From the NCBI GenBank assembly GCA_965202745.1, contig CBDBCB010000018.1:124001-188000 (forward strand): DNA of 64,000 nt, written 5' to 3'. Made by a program: the position numbers and the translations under genes. Every line of letters begins with the position of its first letter. The stretch's first letter is position 1. The notes beneath the pieces were generated by a model. It made no database searches. It worked only from the letters and a program-made list of their open reading frames with translations, and was not told the origin of the DNA. Positions 42,404 through 51,307 of this stretch are shown here, in pieces. This stretch comes from JACKII01 sp965202745. GTDB taxonomy: Bacteria; Pseudomonadota; Alphaproteobacteria; Bin95.

Positions 42404-45186
42404 ATGAAACGCCTGTTCATCGCCAATCGCGGCGAGATCGCCATCCGCATTGCCCAGACCGCCGCCGGATATGGGGCTGGAGACGGTTGCCGCCTATAGC
42501 GAAGACAACGCCCAGAGCCTGCACAGCCGCGTTTGCGATCAGGCGGTGAAATTGGATGGCAGCGGCCCGGCTGCATCAGGCCGCCCGCGATCTGGCGGAG
42601 GCGGCCAAATATCAAGGCGTCGGCACGTTCGAGTTCCTGGTGAATGCGGATGATGACGGGCCGGACGCCACCATCGCCTTCCTGGAATGCAACGCCCGCC
42701 TTCAGGCGGAGCATACGGTGACCGAGTCGGTCACCGGCCTGGATCTGGTCGAAATGCAGTTGCAGGTCGCGACCGGCAAGACGCTGGCCGCCGTGCTGCT
42801 GGGCAAAAACGAAACGCCGGACCCTCAGGGATACGCCATCCAGGCGCGCGTGAACCTGGAGACCATGCTGCCCGATGCCAGCGTTAAACCCTCTGGCGGT
42901 ACGCTTAGCGCATTTGATCCGCCGGGCGGGCGCGGTGTGCGCGTGGATCACTATGGCTATACCGGCTACCGCACCAATCCGCGCTTCGACTCGCTGCTGG
43001 CGAAGGTGATTGTGCACGCGGGCAGTTTTGAAAAAGCCCTGGCGCGGATGGACCGGACATTGCGCCGCTTCCGCATCGGCGGGGTGGCGACCAACCTGGG
43101 CTTCCTGCAAAGCGTGCTGAGCCATGAGGCCGTGCAGGCAGGGCGGAGTTATACCCGCTTCATTGAGGAGAATATCGGCGACCTGCTCGCCGCCGAACCG
43201 GCCGAGCCTATACACTTTGCCCCCGCGGCAGCCAGTAAGGGGCCGAAGCTGGCGGGCGCGCGCGTCGATCCGAAAGACCCGCTGGCCGTGTTCGTGCTGG
43301 GCCGGGAGGAAAACCCGAACACCAGCGTGCCAGAAGACAGCGCGCCTGACACTGACGGCCCGGAAGGCACGGAGGCGGTGCGCGCGCCGATGCAGGGCAC
43401 CATCGTTTCGCTGACCAAGGCTGAAGGCGACACCGTGATCGCGGGCGAGCAACTGCTCATCATGGAAGCCATGAAGATGGAGCACGTGATCGCCGCCCCC
43501 GCCAGCGGCATCGTCCGGCTGGTGGCGGTGGAGCCCGGTGAGACGGTGTTCGAGGAACACGTCCTCGCCTATGTGGAGCCTGCCGATGTGGACACGGGCG
43601 CGGCCCAGGCAGAGGAAGACATCGGCCTGGACTTCATCCGCCCGGACATTGCCGAGGTGGAGGCCCGCCGCGCCAAGACCCTGGACGAGAACCGCCCGGA
43701 CGCCATCGCCCGCCGCCGCAAGACCGACCACCCCACCGCACGGGAGAACATTGCCGATCTGGTGGACGAGGGCAGCTTCCACGAATACGGCGCGTTCCAG
43801 GTAGCGGCACGGCAGGCCCGCGCCTCCATGGAGGAACTGATCGACCGCACGCCCGCCGACGGCCTAATCGCCGGACTGGCGCGCATCAATGGCGACAGCC
43901 AGGCCCGCGCCATGGTGATGAGCTACGACTACACCGTGCTGGCGGGCACCCAGGGCTTCAACAACCACCACAAGAAAGACCGCATGTTCGAACTGACGGC
44001 GGACATGCAGTTGCCGTTGGTGATCTTTACGGAAGGCGGCGGCGGCAGGCCCGGCGATACGGACAAGATATTCTCCGCCGATTTGCACATTCCGGCGTTC
44101 AAGCTGTTTGCCCGGCTTTCCGGTCTGGTGCCCATGGTGGGCATCACGACCGGGCGCTGCTTTGCGGGCAATGCAGTGCTGCTGGGCTGTTGCGATGTGG
44201 TGATCGCAACCAGGGACTCGAACATCGGCATGGGTGGCCCGGCGATGATTGAGGGCGGCGGCCTCGGCGTTTACACGCCGGAAGAAGTCGGCCCCATGAG
44301 CGTGCAAAAAGCCTCCGGCGTGGTTGATATTGCGGTGGAGGACGAGGCGGAAGCGGTCGCCGTCGCCGTCGCCAAGAAGTATCTCAGCTATTTCCAGGGA
44401 CCACTGGACGAGTGGGAGCGCGCGGACCAACGCTGGCTCCGCCGCGCCGTGCCGGAAAACCGCCTGCGGGTCTATGACATCCGGGAGGTGATCGAGACCA
44501 TCGCCGACACGGACTCGGTGCTGGAAATCCGCAAGGATTTCGGCCTCGGCATGATCACCAGCTTTGCCCGGATCGAGGGACGTCCGGTCGGTATCATCGC
44601 CAACAATCCGAAGCACCTCGGCGGCACCATCGACTCGCCCGCGGCGGACAAGGCGGCTCGCTTCATGCAGCTCTGCGATGCGTTCGACATTCCCCTGGTC
44701 TCCCTGATCGACACGCCCGGCAACATGGTCGGGCCGGAATACGAGAAGACAGCGCTTGTGCGCCATTGCTGCCGGGTGTTCGTGATCGGCGCAAACATGA
44801 GTGTGCCCTTCTTCTCCATCACCTTGCGCAAGGGCTATGGCCTGGGCGCGCAGGGCATGGCGGCGGGCAGCTACCACGCGCCGCTTTTCTCCATCGCCTG
44901 GCCAACGGCGGAATTCGGCGGCATGGGACTGGAGGGCGCGGTGAAGCTCGGTTACCGCAACGAGTTGGCGGCCATTGAAGACCCGGCAGAGCGCCTGCGC
45001 GTCTACGAGGAAAAAGTCGCCGGCATGTACGAGCAGGGCAAGGCGCTGACGGCGGCCACCAATTTCGAGATCGACAACGTCATCGACCCGGCGGACACAC
45101 GCGACTGGATCCTGGCGGGATTGCGGAGCGCGCCAGCGCCGAAGCCGCGGGACGGCAAGAAGCACTCGTGGGTGGATACTTGGTGA
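42404..45186 (+). pseudogene. fused biotin-dependent acyl-CoA carboxylase, biotin carboxylase mostly deleted
   Basis: ATG 42404 after AAGGAA opens with MKRLFIANRGEIAIRI, the biotin carboxylase N-terminus. A frameshift near 42468 moves the match to AADMGLETVAAYSEDNAQ. Around 42570 the sequence jumps straight to ARLHQAARDLAEAAKYQGVG, omitting about 200 residues of ATP-grasp core. From 42556 on an 876-codon frame is intact: ATP-grasp end (FLECNARLQAEHTVTE), biotin site MEAMKMEHVI, and a whole carboxyltransferase (GGGGRPGDTDKIFSADLH, GMGGPAMIEGGGLG). The ancestral single-chain ACC-like enzyme would be near 1,090 residues. The remaining part cannot carboxylate biotin by itself. Confidence 0.85.
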
Positions 45187-45195
45187 GAAAGATCG

Positions 45196-45304
45196 TTCTC
45201 ACCCTGAGTAGCCCCGGACTGAAGTCCGGGGCGTATCGAAGGGCCGCCCAGGATGCGAAGCACGCCCTTCGATACGCGCACCGGTGAGCGCTACTCAGGG
45301 TGAA
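45196..45304. repeat. compound inverted repeat (CACCCTGAGTAG family)
   Basis: Outer arms TTCTCACCCTGAGTAG and CTACTCAGGGTGAA, an inner perfect hairpin CCCCGGACT/AGTCCGGGG, and a second pair CGTATCGAAGGG / CCCTTCGATACG. A long composite palindrome downstream of the carboxylase gene. Related units occur at 54417-54510 and 56552-56650. Confidence 0.7.
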
Positions 45305-45323
45305 ACCAAGGAGAATCCCGCCG

Positions 45324-45734
45324 ATGTCCATCGGAACCCAGCTCGACCTGCCAGCGGAAGTGCAAGCCGCCATTCAGAGCGCTATCGGCGTTGTGGACGC
45401 CCACATGGCGGCGCTGAATGCGCGTGACCCGGAGGTTATCGTGGCGACGCTCCACTTCCCGCACTACCGCCTGGCGGGGAGCGCGTTCAAGGTGTGGGAG
45501 ACGCCGGATACCTACCTGGATGATTTCTATGCCCCCGCAGGCGAAGGCTGGGGCCGCAGCCAGTGGAACCGGCAGACCGTCATCCATGCCGAGGCGGAGA
45601 AGGTTCATCTCGACATGGAATTCACACACTTCCGCACCGATGGCTCGGAATTGGGAACCTACCGCTCGATCTGGGTCATTACCCGGATTGGCGGCCGCTG
45701 GGCGGCGCAACTGCGCAGCAGCTTTGCGCGATAA
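45324..45734 (+). CDS. NTF2-like (SnoaL-type) small protein
   Basis: 136 residues from ATG 45324 (MSIGTQLDLPAEVQAAI), with AAGGAGAA about 15 bases upstream. The helical start with HMAALNARDPEVIVATLHFP, then alternating strands with the WVITRIGGRWAAQLRSSF ending, fits the cone-shaped NTF2/SnoaL fold of small hydrolase-like or polyketide cyclase-like proteins. The function cannot be given. It stands between the carboxylase remnant and a broken transporter. Confidence 0.65.
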   Translation: MSIGTQLDLPAEVQAAIQSAIGVVDAHMAALNARDPEVIVATLHFPHYRLAGSAFKVWETPDTYLDDFYAPAGEGWGRSQWNRQTVIHAEAEKVHLDMEFTHFRTDGSELGTYRSIWVITRIGGRWAAQLRSSFAR

Positions 45735-45893
45735 GGCTGCGCATCACAAAATGCGCCATCGACAAACAAATGGGTACCATCTGTTTTGATCGAAATGCTG
45801 GGATAATCTTTCCCCTGTTGCAGTGTCTCGGGTTGCCGTGGTACTTTTATATATTATTATAAAAATAACGTTCCCGAATGCGGATTGGAGCCA

Positions 45894-46186
45894 ATGGAGC
45901 ATTTCACCCCGGTAAGCGGTTTAATCAGCGGCATGATGATCGGCATGGCTGCTGTCCTGTTCCTGGCGTTTAACGGACGCATTGCGGGGATCAGCGGCGT
46001 TCTCGGGTGCTCGCAGTTGCGGGGCTGGTGGTGGGCTTCGGCACCCGGCTCGGCAGTGGCTGTACCAGCGGCCATGGCGTTTGCGGTATTGCCCGCGGCT
46101 CCGCGCGTTCCATCAGTGCAACCGTGGTATTCATGGCAGTGGCTGCGCTGACGGTCTTTGCCGTCCGGCATGTGGTGGGAGGCTGA
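45894..46186 (+). pseudogene. YeeE/YedE-family transporter, first subunit, internally deleted
   Basis: Starts MEHFTPVSGLISGMMIGMAA and reads to GRIAGISGVLG. It then resumes in another frame with VLAVAGLVVGFGTRLGSGCT and SGHGVCGIARGSARSI, ending VVGG. The sulfur-compound transport motif with its two Cys is thus preserved. But roughly 50 residues of membrane segments between the two pieces are missing and the frame is broken. The stop is 4 bp before the partner gene at 46191. Family members move thiosulfate or related sulfur species. Confidence 0.75.
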
Positions 46187-46190
46187 GACT

Positions 46191-46604
46191 ATGCTTGCAG
46201 CTTTGACCAGCCTTATTGCCGGAACCGTTTTTGGTATCGGCCTCGCCATATCCGGCATGATGAACCCGGCAAAGGTGCTGGGCTTTCTGGACGTTGCAGG
46301 CGACTGGGACCCGACGTTGGCCTTTGTCATGGGCGGCGCACTGCTGGTGACCATTCCGGGCTTCTATCTATTGCGCAAGCGCGGCCAGACCGTGTTCGGC
46401 GGCAAGCTGGAATTGCCCACGCACAAGGACATCGACGCGCGCCTGCTGGGCGGGGCGGCCCTATTTGGGCTTGGCTGGGGGCTGGGTGGCTTCTGCCCGG
46501 GATCGGCGCTTTCCGGCCTCGCGACCGGCGTTCCGGGCGTCTATGTGTTCGTGGTGGCCATGATCGCCGGAATGCTGCTGTTCCGGCTGGTGCCGTCAAA
46601 GTAG
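46191..46604 (+). CDS. YeeE/YedE-family transporter, second subunit (DUF6691-type)
   Basis: 137 residues with four membrane helices. Typical half-transporter sequence: FGIGLAISGMMNPAKVLGFL, DWDPTLAFVMGGALL and LGWGLGGFCPGSALSGLATG, where the Cys-containing GGFCPGS is the conserved pore motif. Normally works with the subunit encoded just upstream, which is broken here. The intact gene may therefore be without a partner. Confidence 0.85.
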   Translation: MLAALTSLIAGTVFGIGLAISGMMNPAKVLGFLDVAGDWDPTLAFVMGGALLVTIPGFYLLRKRGQTVFGGKLELPTHKDIDARLLGGAALFGLGWGLGGFCPGSALSGLATGVPGVYVFVVAMIAGMLLFRLVPSK

Positions 46605-46640
46605 CGGACGACAGCCTCTTACCCTGACCGCGCTGGCGAG

Positions 46641-46751
46641 CCAGAGCAGATCCCGGGCCGGATCGGGATCTGCTCGAAATCTAAGAGCTAGAGCATCTTG
46701 CCCGGCCAATTCATCGCGAAAGCGATTCAATTAGAGCCGACGATACTCTAG
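46641..46751. repeat. compound dispersed repeat, reverse copy of the 11.9-kb unit
   Basis: Contains GAGCAGATCCC...GGGATCTGCTC, then AAATCTAAGAGCTAGAGCAT, then a CGCGAAAGCGATTCAATT core and CTCTAG. Same building blocks as 11855-11972 in opposite order. Lies directly before the start of the LLM gene. Confidence 0.6.
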
Positions 46752-46791
46752 CATGGAGCGAACCAATTTAAATGCACTGAAGGAACGCCCC

Positions 46792-47700
46792 ATGGCCAAA
46801 CTCCCCGCCGTCACCATTACCGCTGTGCCGCGCCGCCGCGCGCAAGTACTGGAACTCGCCCAGGAAATCGAGAAACGCGGCTATGCCGGGCTCTATACGC
46901 CATCGACGCTCGGCGGCATGGCGTTTTGCGAGGCGCTGTCGGTCACGACCAAGTCCATGCCGTTCGGCATCTCCATCGCACCGATCTATTCCCGCACGGT
47001 GGATGATTTCGCCATGAGCGCGGCATTCATGCACGAGATGTCGGGCGGGCGCTTCTCGCTGGGTATCGGGATCAGCCATGGGCCGAGCCTGCAACGCATG
47101 GGCGTTGTGCCCGGCAAGCCGCTGGCCGATATCCGGGACTTCGTCACCCGCTATAAAACCACCGAAGGCTATGGCGAGCTGGCACCGGTCGTGCTGGCGG
47201 CGATGCGGCCGAAAATGATCCAGCTGGCGGGCGAATTGGGCGACGGCCTGGTGTTTGCCAATGCCGTGCGATCAGCCGCAGCCAAGTCGCTGGAGAACCT
47301 GCCGGCTGCCTGCCGCACCGATCCAAATTGGTATATTGGCTGCATGATGCCCACATGCATCTCGGACGATGTGGAAGCGGCCAAGGCGGTGCACCGCAAG
47401 ACGCTATGGCGCTATGCACAGTTGCCCAACTACCGCAACTACTGGAAGTCGGTTGGCTTTGAAGAAGAGATGATGGGCGTGGAAAAAGCCATGGCCAACA
47501 AAGAGCCGGAGAAGATTCCGCACTTCCTGACCGACCGCTGGCTGGCAGAAACCACCATGTTCGGCACCGCGAGCCAGGTACGCGATCAGGTCGAGGCCTG
47601 GTACGATGCTGGCGTGAAGACGCCGATCGTGGTGCCCTCCAGTGCCGCTGGCAACCAGTTGAAAGGCGTGCAGGAACTGTTCGACGCCTACGGCACGTAG
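46792..47700 (+). CDS. LLM-class (F420/FMN-dependent) oxidoreductase
   Basis: 302 residues from ATG 46792, preceded by AAGGAACG; an upstream in-frame ATG at 46753 lies in repeat sequence. Luciferase-like TIM barrel marks: YAGLYTPSTLGGM, GISIAPIYSRTVDDFAMSAA, MSGGRFSLGIGISHGPSLQR and GELGDGLVFAN. Class resembles F420-dependent methylene-H4MPT reductase-like proteins found in many proteobacteria; the true cofactor (FMN or F420) is not settled by sequence. Flanked on both sides by dispersed repeats and followed by a bidirectional terminator. Confidence 0.88.
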   Translation: MAKLPAVTITAVPRRRAQVLELAQEIEKRGYAGLYTPSTLGGMAFCEALSVTTKSMPFGISIAPIYSRTVDDFAMSAAFMHEMSGGRFSLGIGISHGPSLQRMGVVPGKPLADIRDFVTRYKTTEGYGELAPVVLAAMRPKMIQLAGELGDGLVFANAVRSAAAKSLENLPAACRTDPNWYIGCMMPTCISDDVEAAKAVHRKTLWRYAQLPNYRNYWKSVGFEEEMMGVEKAMANKEPEKIPHFLTDRWLAETTMFGTASQVRDQVEAWYDAGVKTPIVVPSSAAGNQLKGVQELFDAYGT

Positions 47701-47710
47701 GCACGCGGCC

Positions 47711-47774
47711 CAGGGCATTGCCGGTTCAAATTGAATCGCTTTCGCAATCAATCTGCCGGGTGGATCTGCTCTAG
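47711..47774. repeat. dispersed repeat (TTCAAATTGAATCGC type)
   Basis: Partial member of the 11855-11917 family: GGCATTGCCGGTTCAAATTG, ATCGCTTTCGCAATCAATCT and a GATCTGCTCTAG end. Immediately after the LLM gene. Confidence 0.55.
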
Positions 47775-47790
47775 CCTCAATCAGTAAATA

Positions 47791-47826
47791 AAACGGCCAG
47801 CCTAGGTTTCCGGCTGGCCGTTTTTC
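47791..47826. terminator. bidirectional Rho-independent terminator
   Basis: Stem ACGGCCAGCC / GGCTGGCCGT with a short loop, followed by TTTTT on the plus strand and preceded by AAATAAAA, which gives a T-rich tail on the minus strand. It lies between the convergent LLM gene and RTX remnant and can stop both. Confidence 0.85.
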
Positions 47827-47872
47827 ATTTTGGTGCTTCTGCGCTTTATGGGGCGAAGGAGAACCAGCTTTC

Positions 47873-48434
47873 CTAGACGTCGGCGGCGAGGATGCCTGTG
47901 AGGACGATGTCGCCGGCGAAGAAGGAGACTTCGGCACGGCCGGCGACGTCGACAATGGTCAGGTCACCGAAGGTCAGGCCGGCGTAGAAGTCCAGGTCGA
48001 TGGTCTCTCCCGGTGTGAAGTCGGTGATGCGGTCCGAGCCGAAATTCGCGCCGTCGAAGCGGAACGTGTCCACGTCCAGGCCACCGGCCAGGATGTCATT
48101 GTCCGCGCCGCCATTGATGATGTCGTTGCCTTCACCGCCGATCAGCGTGTCGTTGCCCGCCCGGCCAAACACCCGGTCGACGCCGTCGAAGCCGAAGAGC
48201 TTGTTCGCCGACGCATTGCCGAACAGAGAGTCATTGCCCGACGAGGAGACGATGTCCTCGATCAGCACATAGGTCTCGCCCGCCGCATCGCCGGTATTCG
48301 TCGCCGACACCTGCAGATCGACCCGCAGGCCCACCAGGCTGTCCTGATACTGCACCCGGTCGGTGCCGTTGCCGCCATTGTAATGGTCGCCGCCAGCGCC
48401 GCCGTTCAATTGGTCGGTACCGGCATAGGTTATG
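47873..48434 (-). pseudogene. RTX-type protein, C-terminal fragment cut by IS481 copy A
   Basis: About 186 residues with classical RTX nonapeptides (LNGGAGGDHYNGGNGTD, GNDTLIGGEGNDIINGG) and the C-terminal peptidase-M10-like segment DRITDFTPGETIDLDFYAG typical of secreted calcium-binding proteins. The 5' part is missing. Upstream sequence is the left end of an IS481-type element, whose transposase happens to be in the same frame. No start of its own. The native N-terminal part is not elsewhere in the window; the RTX gene at 40705 is different in sequence. Confidence 0.8.
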
Positions 48435-49401
48435 TGTCCCATCCTGGAAGGTAATATGGCTGTTTCCTGACCAGCTCTAGTTTGAGTTTGCGCCATCCCT
48501 TCAGTGCCTGCAAGGGCGTCTTGCTGCCCAGGGCTGATTGCGGCAGCGGCTGGGTGTAAAGCCAGACATAGCGAAGCAGCGTGGCTTCCAGATACCTCGC
48601 CGGATCGGAAGGGATGGCTCTGCAGAACCTCTTCGATGCGGCCATTGAACCGTTCGACCATACCGTTGGTCTGAGGTGACCTAGGCGGCGTCAGGCGATG
48701 ATCGATATCGAGGGCGGTGCCCAGCGTGTCGCATTCATGCGCGCCTGTTGCGGCGCGCTGGCGCAGACTGAAGAGGCGATCCGTGAACTCTTTTCCATTA
48801 TCCGGGAGTATGGGGCGGATCCGCATCGGGCAGGCGCGCTCCAGGGCGCGCAGGAAGCGCCGGGCATTGGCCGCTGTCTTGCTGTTGTAGACCCTGACAA
48901 CAACCCAACGCGTTGCCCTGTCGATGGCCACGAAGAGGGAACGGCGGCGGCTCTCATCTGCCATCGGTGGCAGGTATTTCAGGTCGATGGGGATGGAACC
49001 GGGTTCATAGGCTTTGAAGGCGCTGTGCTTTGGCCGGGGCGATGCTGCTTCAGGGCGCGCAGGGGCCCCACGCCATGCCGACGCAAGCAGCGGTCAAGAC
49101 CAGAGCGGGAGGCCTTCGGGTTCAAGAACTCGCGCACCACCGCCAGCAGATCATCCAGCGAGACCAAAAGCGTCTTGCGGAGGGCCACCGCGACAGCTTC
49201 CTGCGCTGGCGTCAACGTCGTCTGAAGGCGATGGGGCGTGTGGCTGCGATCCTCCACGCTGGCACGCTGGCACCATTTCCATACGGTCTGTTCCGTGGTC
49301 CCGTGACGCTCGGCAAGAACCCACGCAGGGTCGTCACTGGCCTGTATGGCCGCCCTGATCTTCGGTGGCGTCGTCGCCTGACTGTGAAGCTTGATCACCA
49401 T
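48435..49401 (-). pseudogene. IS481-family transposase with two frameshifts
   Basis: Starts MVIKLHSQATTPPKIRAAIQ at 49401. Compared with the intact copy at 60494-61549, one T is missing near 49050 (after PLRALK) and one base is inserted near 48589 (before LEATLLRYVWL). The integrase core (IDLKYLPPMADES, LPDNGKEF, NGMVERFNG) is therefore split across frames. The frame end lies at the element tip, where the stop codon comes from flanking DNA. Confidence 0.85.
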
Positions 49402-49493
49402 GTCGCTCTCCCATCCCGCGCCTCGGTCAAAACACAGCGTGCCATGAAAAACGCAGAGCGACGAGGGGCTATCTGATCAGCCGGGATGGAACA
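48435..49493 (-). mobile_element. IS481-family insertion sequence, copy A (inactive)
   Basis: 1,059 bp. Ends set by comparison with copy B and by terminal inverted repeats TGTCCCATCCTGG and (reverse complement of the other end) TGTTCCATCCCGG. Almost identical to 60583-61640. On one side lies an RTX gene fragment, on the other a truncated rplY. The flanks show no target duplication and belong to different genes, so the element marks a recombination or deletion junction. Confidence 0.85.
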
Positions 49494-49785
49494 GATAGCT
49501 ACGGATGAAGTCCAGGTGAAGCGGCTGTTCCGTCACCGGATGAACCTGCACGTCCTTCAGCTTAACGCGCTCTACCTTGCCGTCGATGGTGACGGTCATG
49601 GCGACAGACATCAGGCCAGGCGTGCGCAGCACGAGGAACAGCTGATGGCCATCGACGGACACCGGCACGGACTCGCCGCTGCCGCCGTAGATCACGGCCG
49701 GCACGCGGCCTTCGCGGCGCAGTGCGCGGGCGGCGCTGGTGCCGGAATCGCTGCGGACAGTTGCATCTAGATTTTGGAAAGCCAT
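49477..49785 (-). pseudogene. rplY: ribosomal protein L25/CTC, truncated after the L25 domain
   Basis: Starts MAFQNLDATVRSDSGTSAAR and keeps the whole 5S-rRNA-binding L25 domain up to VHPVTEQPLHLDFIR (about 95 residues). After this the IS481 end begins and contributes the last few residues and a TGA. The TL5/CTC C-terminal domain found in alphaproteobacterial L25 (about 100 more residues) is lost. E. coli L25 consists of the N-terminal domain alone, so the remnant may still work. The pth gene that usually follows is absent. Confidence 0.85.
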
Positions 49786-49942
49786 CGGAGGCTCCTATCG
49801 TCTTGCTAGTCTGAGAGCATTTTGGGGCCAACGCCGCCAGCCCAAAGCGGCAGCGTAAGCGAAGTGGGTTTTTTACGGTGGAAGCGCCTTAAAATGCAAG
49901 GGGCAAGTGCGCTTCATACCGCCCCTTACACAGTCTGGCTTT

Positions 49943-50818
49943 TCAGGCAGCTTCTTCCATTGAGGAGCAATCGCCGGAAACCCGGGTCTGGCGCATGTAG
50001 CGGCGGAAACGGTCGGCATCATAGCCAGCACCGCGGTGCAGCAGGCAGCGATTATCCCAGATCACCAGATCGTGGGGCTTCCAAGCGTGGGTCAGGATAG
50101 CATCGGGCTCTACGGCGCGCTCGACCAGCTCGTCGAGCAGCTGGCGGGCCTCCGCATCGTCCATGCCCTCGATAGTGCGGACGTGCGAGCCGATGAAGAG
50201 ATTTTTCCGCCCGTTCCCCGGGTTGCGACGGACCAGGCGCTGGTGCACCGGCGGCAAAGACTTGGCCAAGCCGGGACTGACGGCGTCCTTCCCTACCTTG
50301 GAACGGCTGAACACATAGTCGTGCACGCCGACCAGGGGATCGACTTTCGCCTGCATTTCCGGTGACAACCGGTCATAGGCAGCGCAGTTGGGGACGAACA
50401 ACGTCTCCGCCCCTTCCGCCGGGCATTCATAGGCGCACATGATGGAGAGCTTGGTCGGCACCGGCTTGAAGGAGGCATCGGTGTGCCAAAGATTGTTGTC
50501 GGTCAGGAAGCGCGTCTTTTTGTGGTCGTTGCCGATTGCCGTGCCGTCGGCCTGTACGTTGCCGATGGTGCCAAAATACTCAATCCGGCCTTCCTCCCCA
50601 AGCGCCACGTGACTGGGTTCTGCCGCGCCCAGGGCCTGGGTGAAAGCAAGCTGTTTCGCGTCGTCGAACGGCTGGTTCGGAAAGCAGAGGAAAGAATACT
50701 CGTCGATGGCTGCGTTGATGGCCTAGAGGGCCTCGGCGTCAAGAGGCTCTGACAGGTCAACGCCGGTGATTCTCGCGCCGAAATCGGGGTGGAGTTTCTC
50801 AATGTGCAGAGCGGACAT
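49943..50818 (-). pseudogene. TauD/TfdA-family dioxygenase with in-frame TAG
   Basis: Fe(II)/2-oxoglutarate dioxygenase of 291 codons starting ATG 50818 (MSALHIEKLHPDFGARITGV). Codon 32 is TAG (50725-50723), between DAEAL and AINAAIDEYSFL, and the same frame continues intact. Iron site LWHTDASF and LLHRGAGYD, and the 2-oxoglutarate Arg in RRYMRQTRVSG, are all there. Such enzymes oxidise taurine, aryloxyacids or similar small acids. Internal starts after the stop would lose the N-terminal strand. One point mutation would restore it. Confidence 0.85.
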
Positions 50819-50848
50819 GGTCAGGTTCTCCTCCTTTACGCTTCGCGA

Positions 50849-51262
50849 TTAAGCGATTGCGGTTTCGCCGGACGCCCGCATGTGCTGTCCGAACGCCTGG
50901 CGGGCAGTATCGGGTATGGTTTCTGCCTGCTGGGTATCGTAGTTGAAATAAACGTAGGTGGCACTGCCGCGGGCGCAGATGCGGCCGATCTGGTGCACTT
51001 CCTCATACAGGCGGAACGACTTGCCGCCTACGTGGTCAACCCAGGTCAGCACTTCCGCCTCCTCCGAAAAATAAATCTGGTCGGTGAAGTCGATGTTCGT
51101 GTTGACCAGGATCACCCGCCAATTGGCGAAATCCAGGTTGGGGGTCAGAATCCGGAAAATTTCCCGGTGCCCTGCTTCAAACCAGACAGGCACGAAGCAA
51201 TTGTTGATATGTCCCGCGCCATCGGTTTCAGAGGTACGCGGCACAATCGGGGTACGGAACAT
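50849..51262 (-). CDS. acyl-CoA thioesterase, 4-hydroxybenzoyl-CoA thioesterase type
   Basis: 137-residue single hotdog-fold protein. The N-terminal TSETDGAGHINN corresponds to the DxxGHVNN-type active-site motif, with the Asp as catalytic residue. Then FEAGHREIF and the VNTNIDFTDQIYFSEEAEVL strand pair. Cleaves a small or aromatic acyl-CoA, or serves in thioester proofreading. 31 bp upstream of the TauD start on the same strand, suggesting a small operon with the flavin reductase. Confidence 0.88.
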   Translation of the reverse strand: MFRTPIVPRTSETDGAGHINNCFVPVWFEAGHREIFRILTPNLDFANWRVILVNTNIDFTDQIYFSEEAEVLTWVDHVGGKSFRLYEEVHQIGRICARGSATYVYFNYDTQQAETIPDTARQAFGQHMRASGETAIA

Positions 51263-51307
51263 GGGGCAGGCTCCGGCAAATGGGATTGGACGCTTAGGAA
51301 AGGCCGC

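Noticed and set aside
42364..43782. Minus-strand frame opposite the carboxylase gene
   Set aside because: Shadow of the biotinyl and carboxyltransferase coding sequence; no motif of its own.
47873..48964. A 363-residue transposase-RTX fusion protein
   Set aside because: Frames coincide by chance across the IS end; the transposase part is itself a frameshifted fragment.
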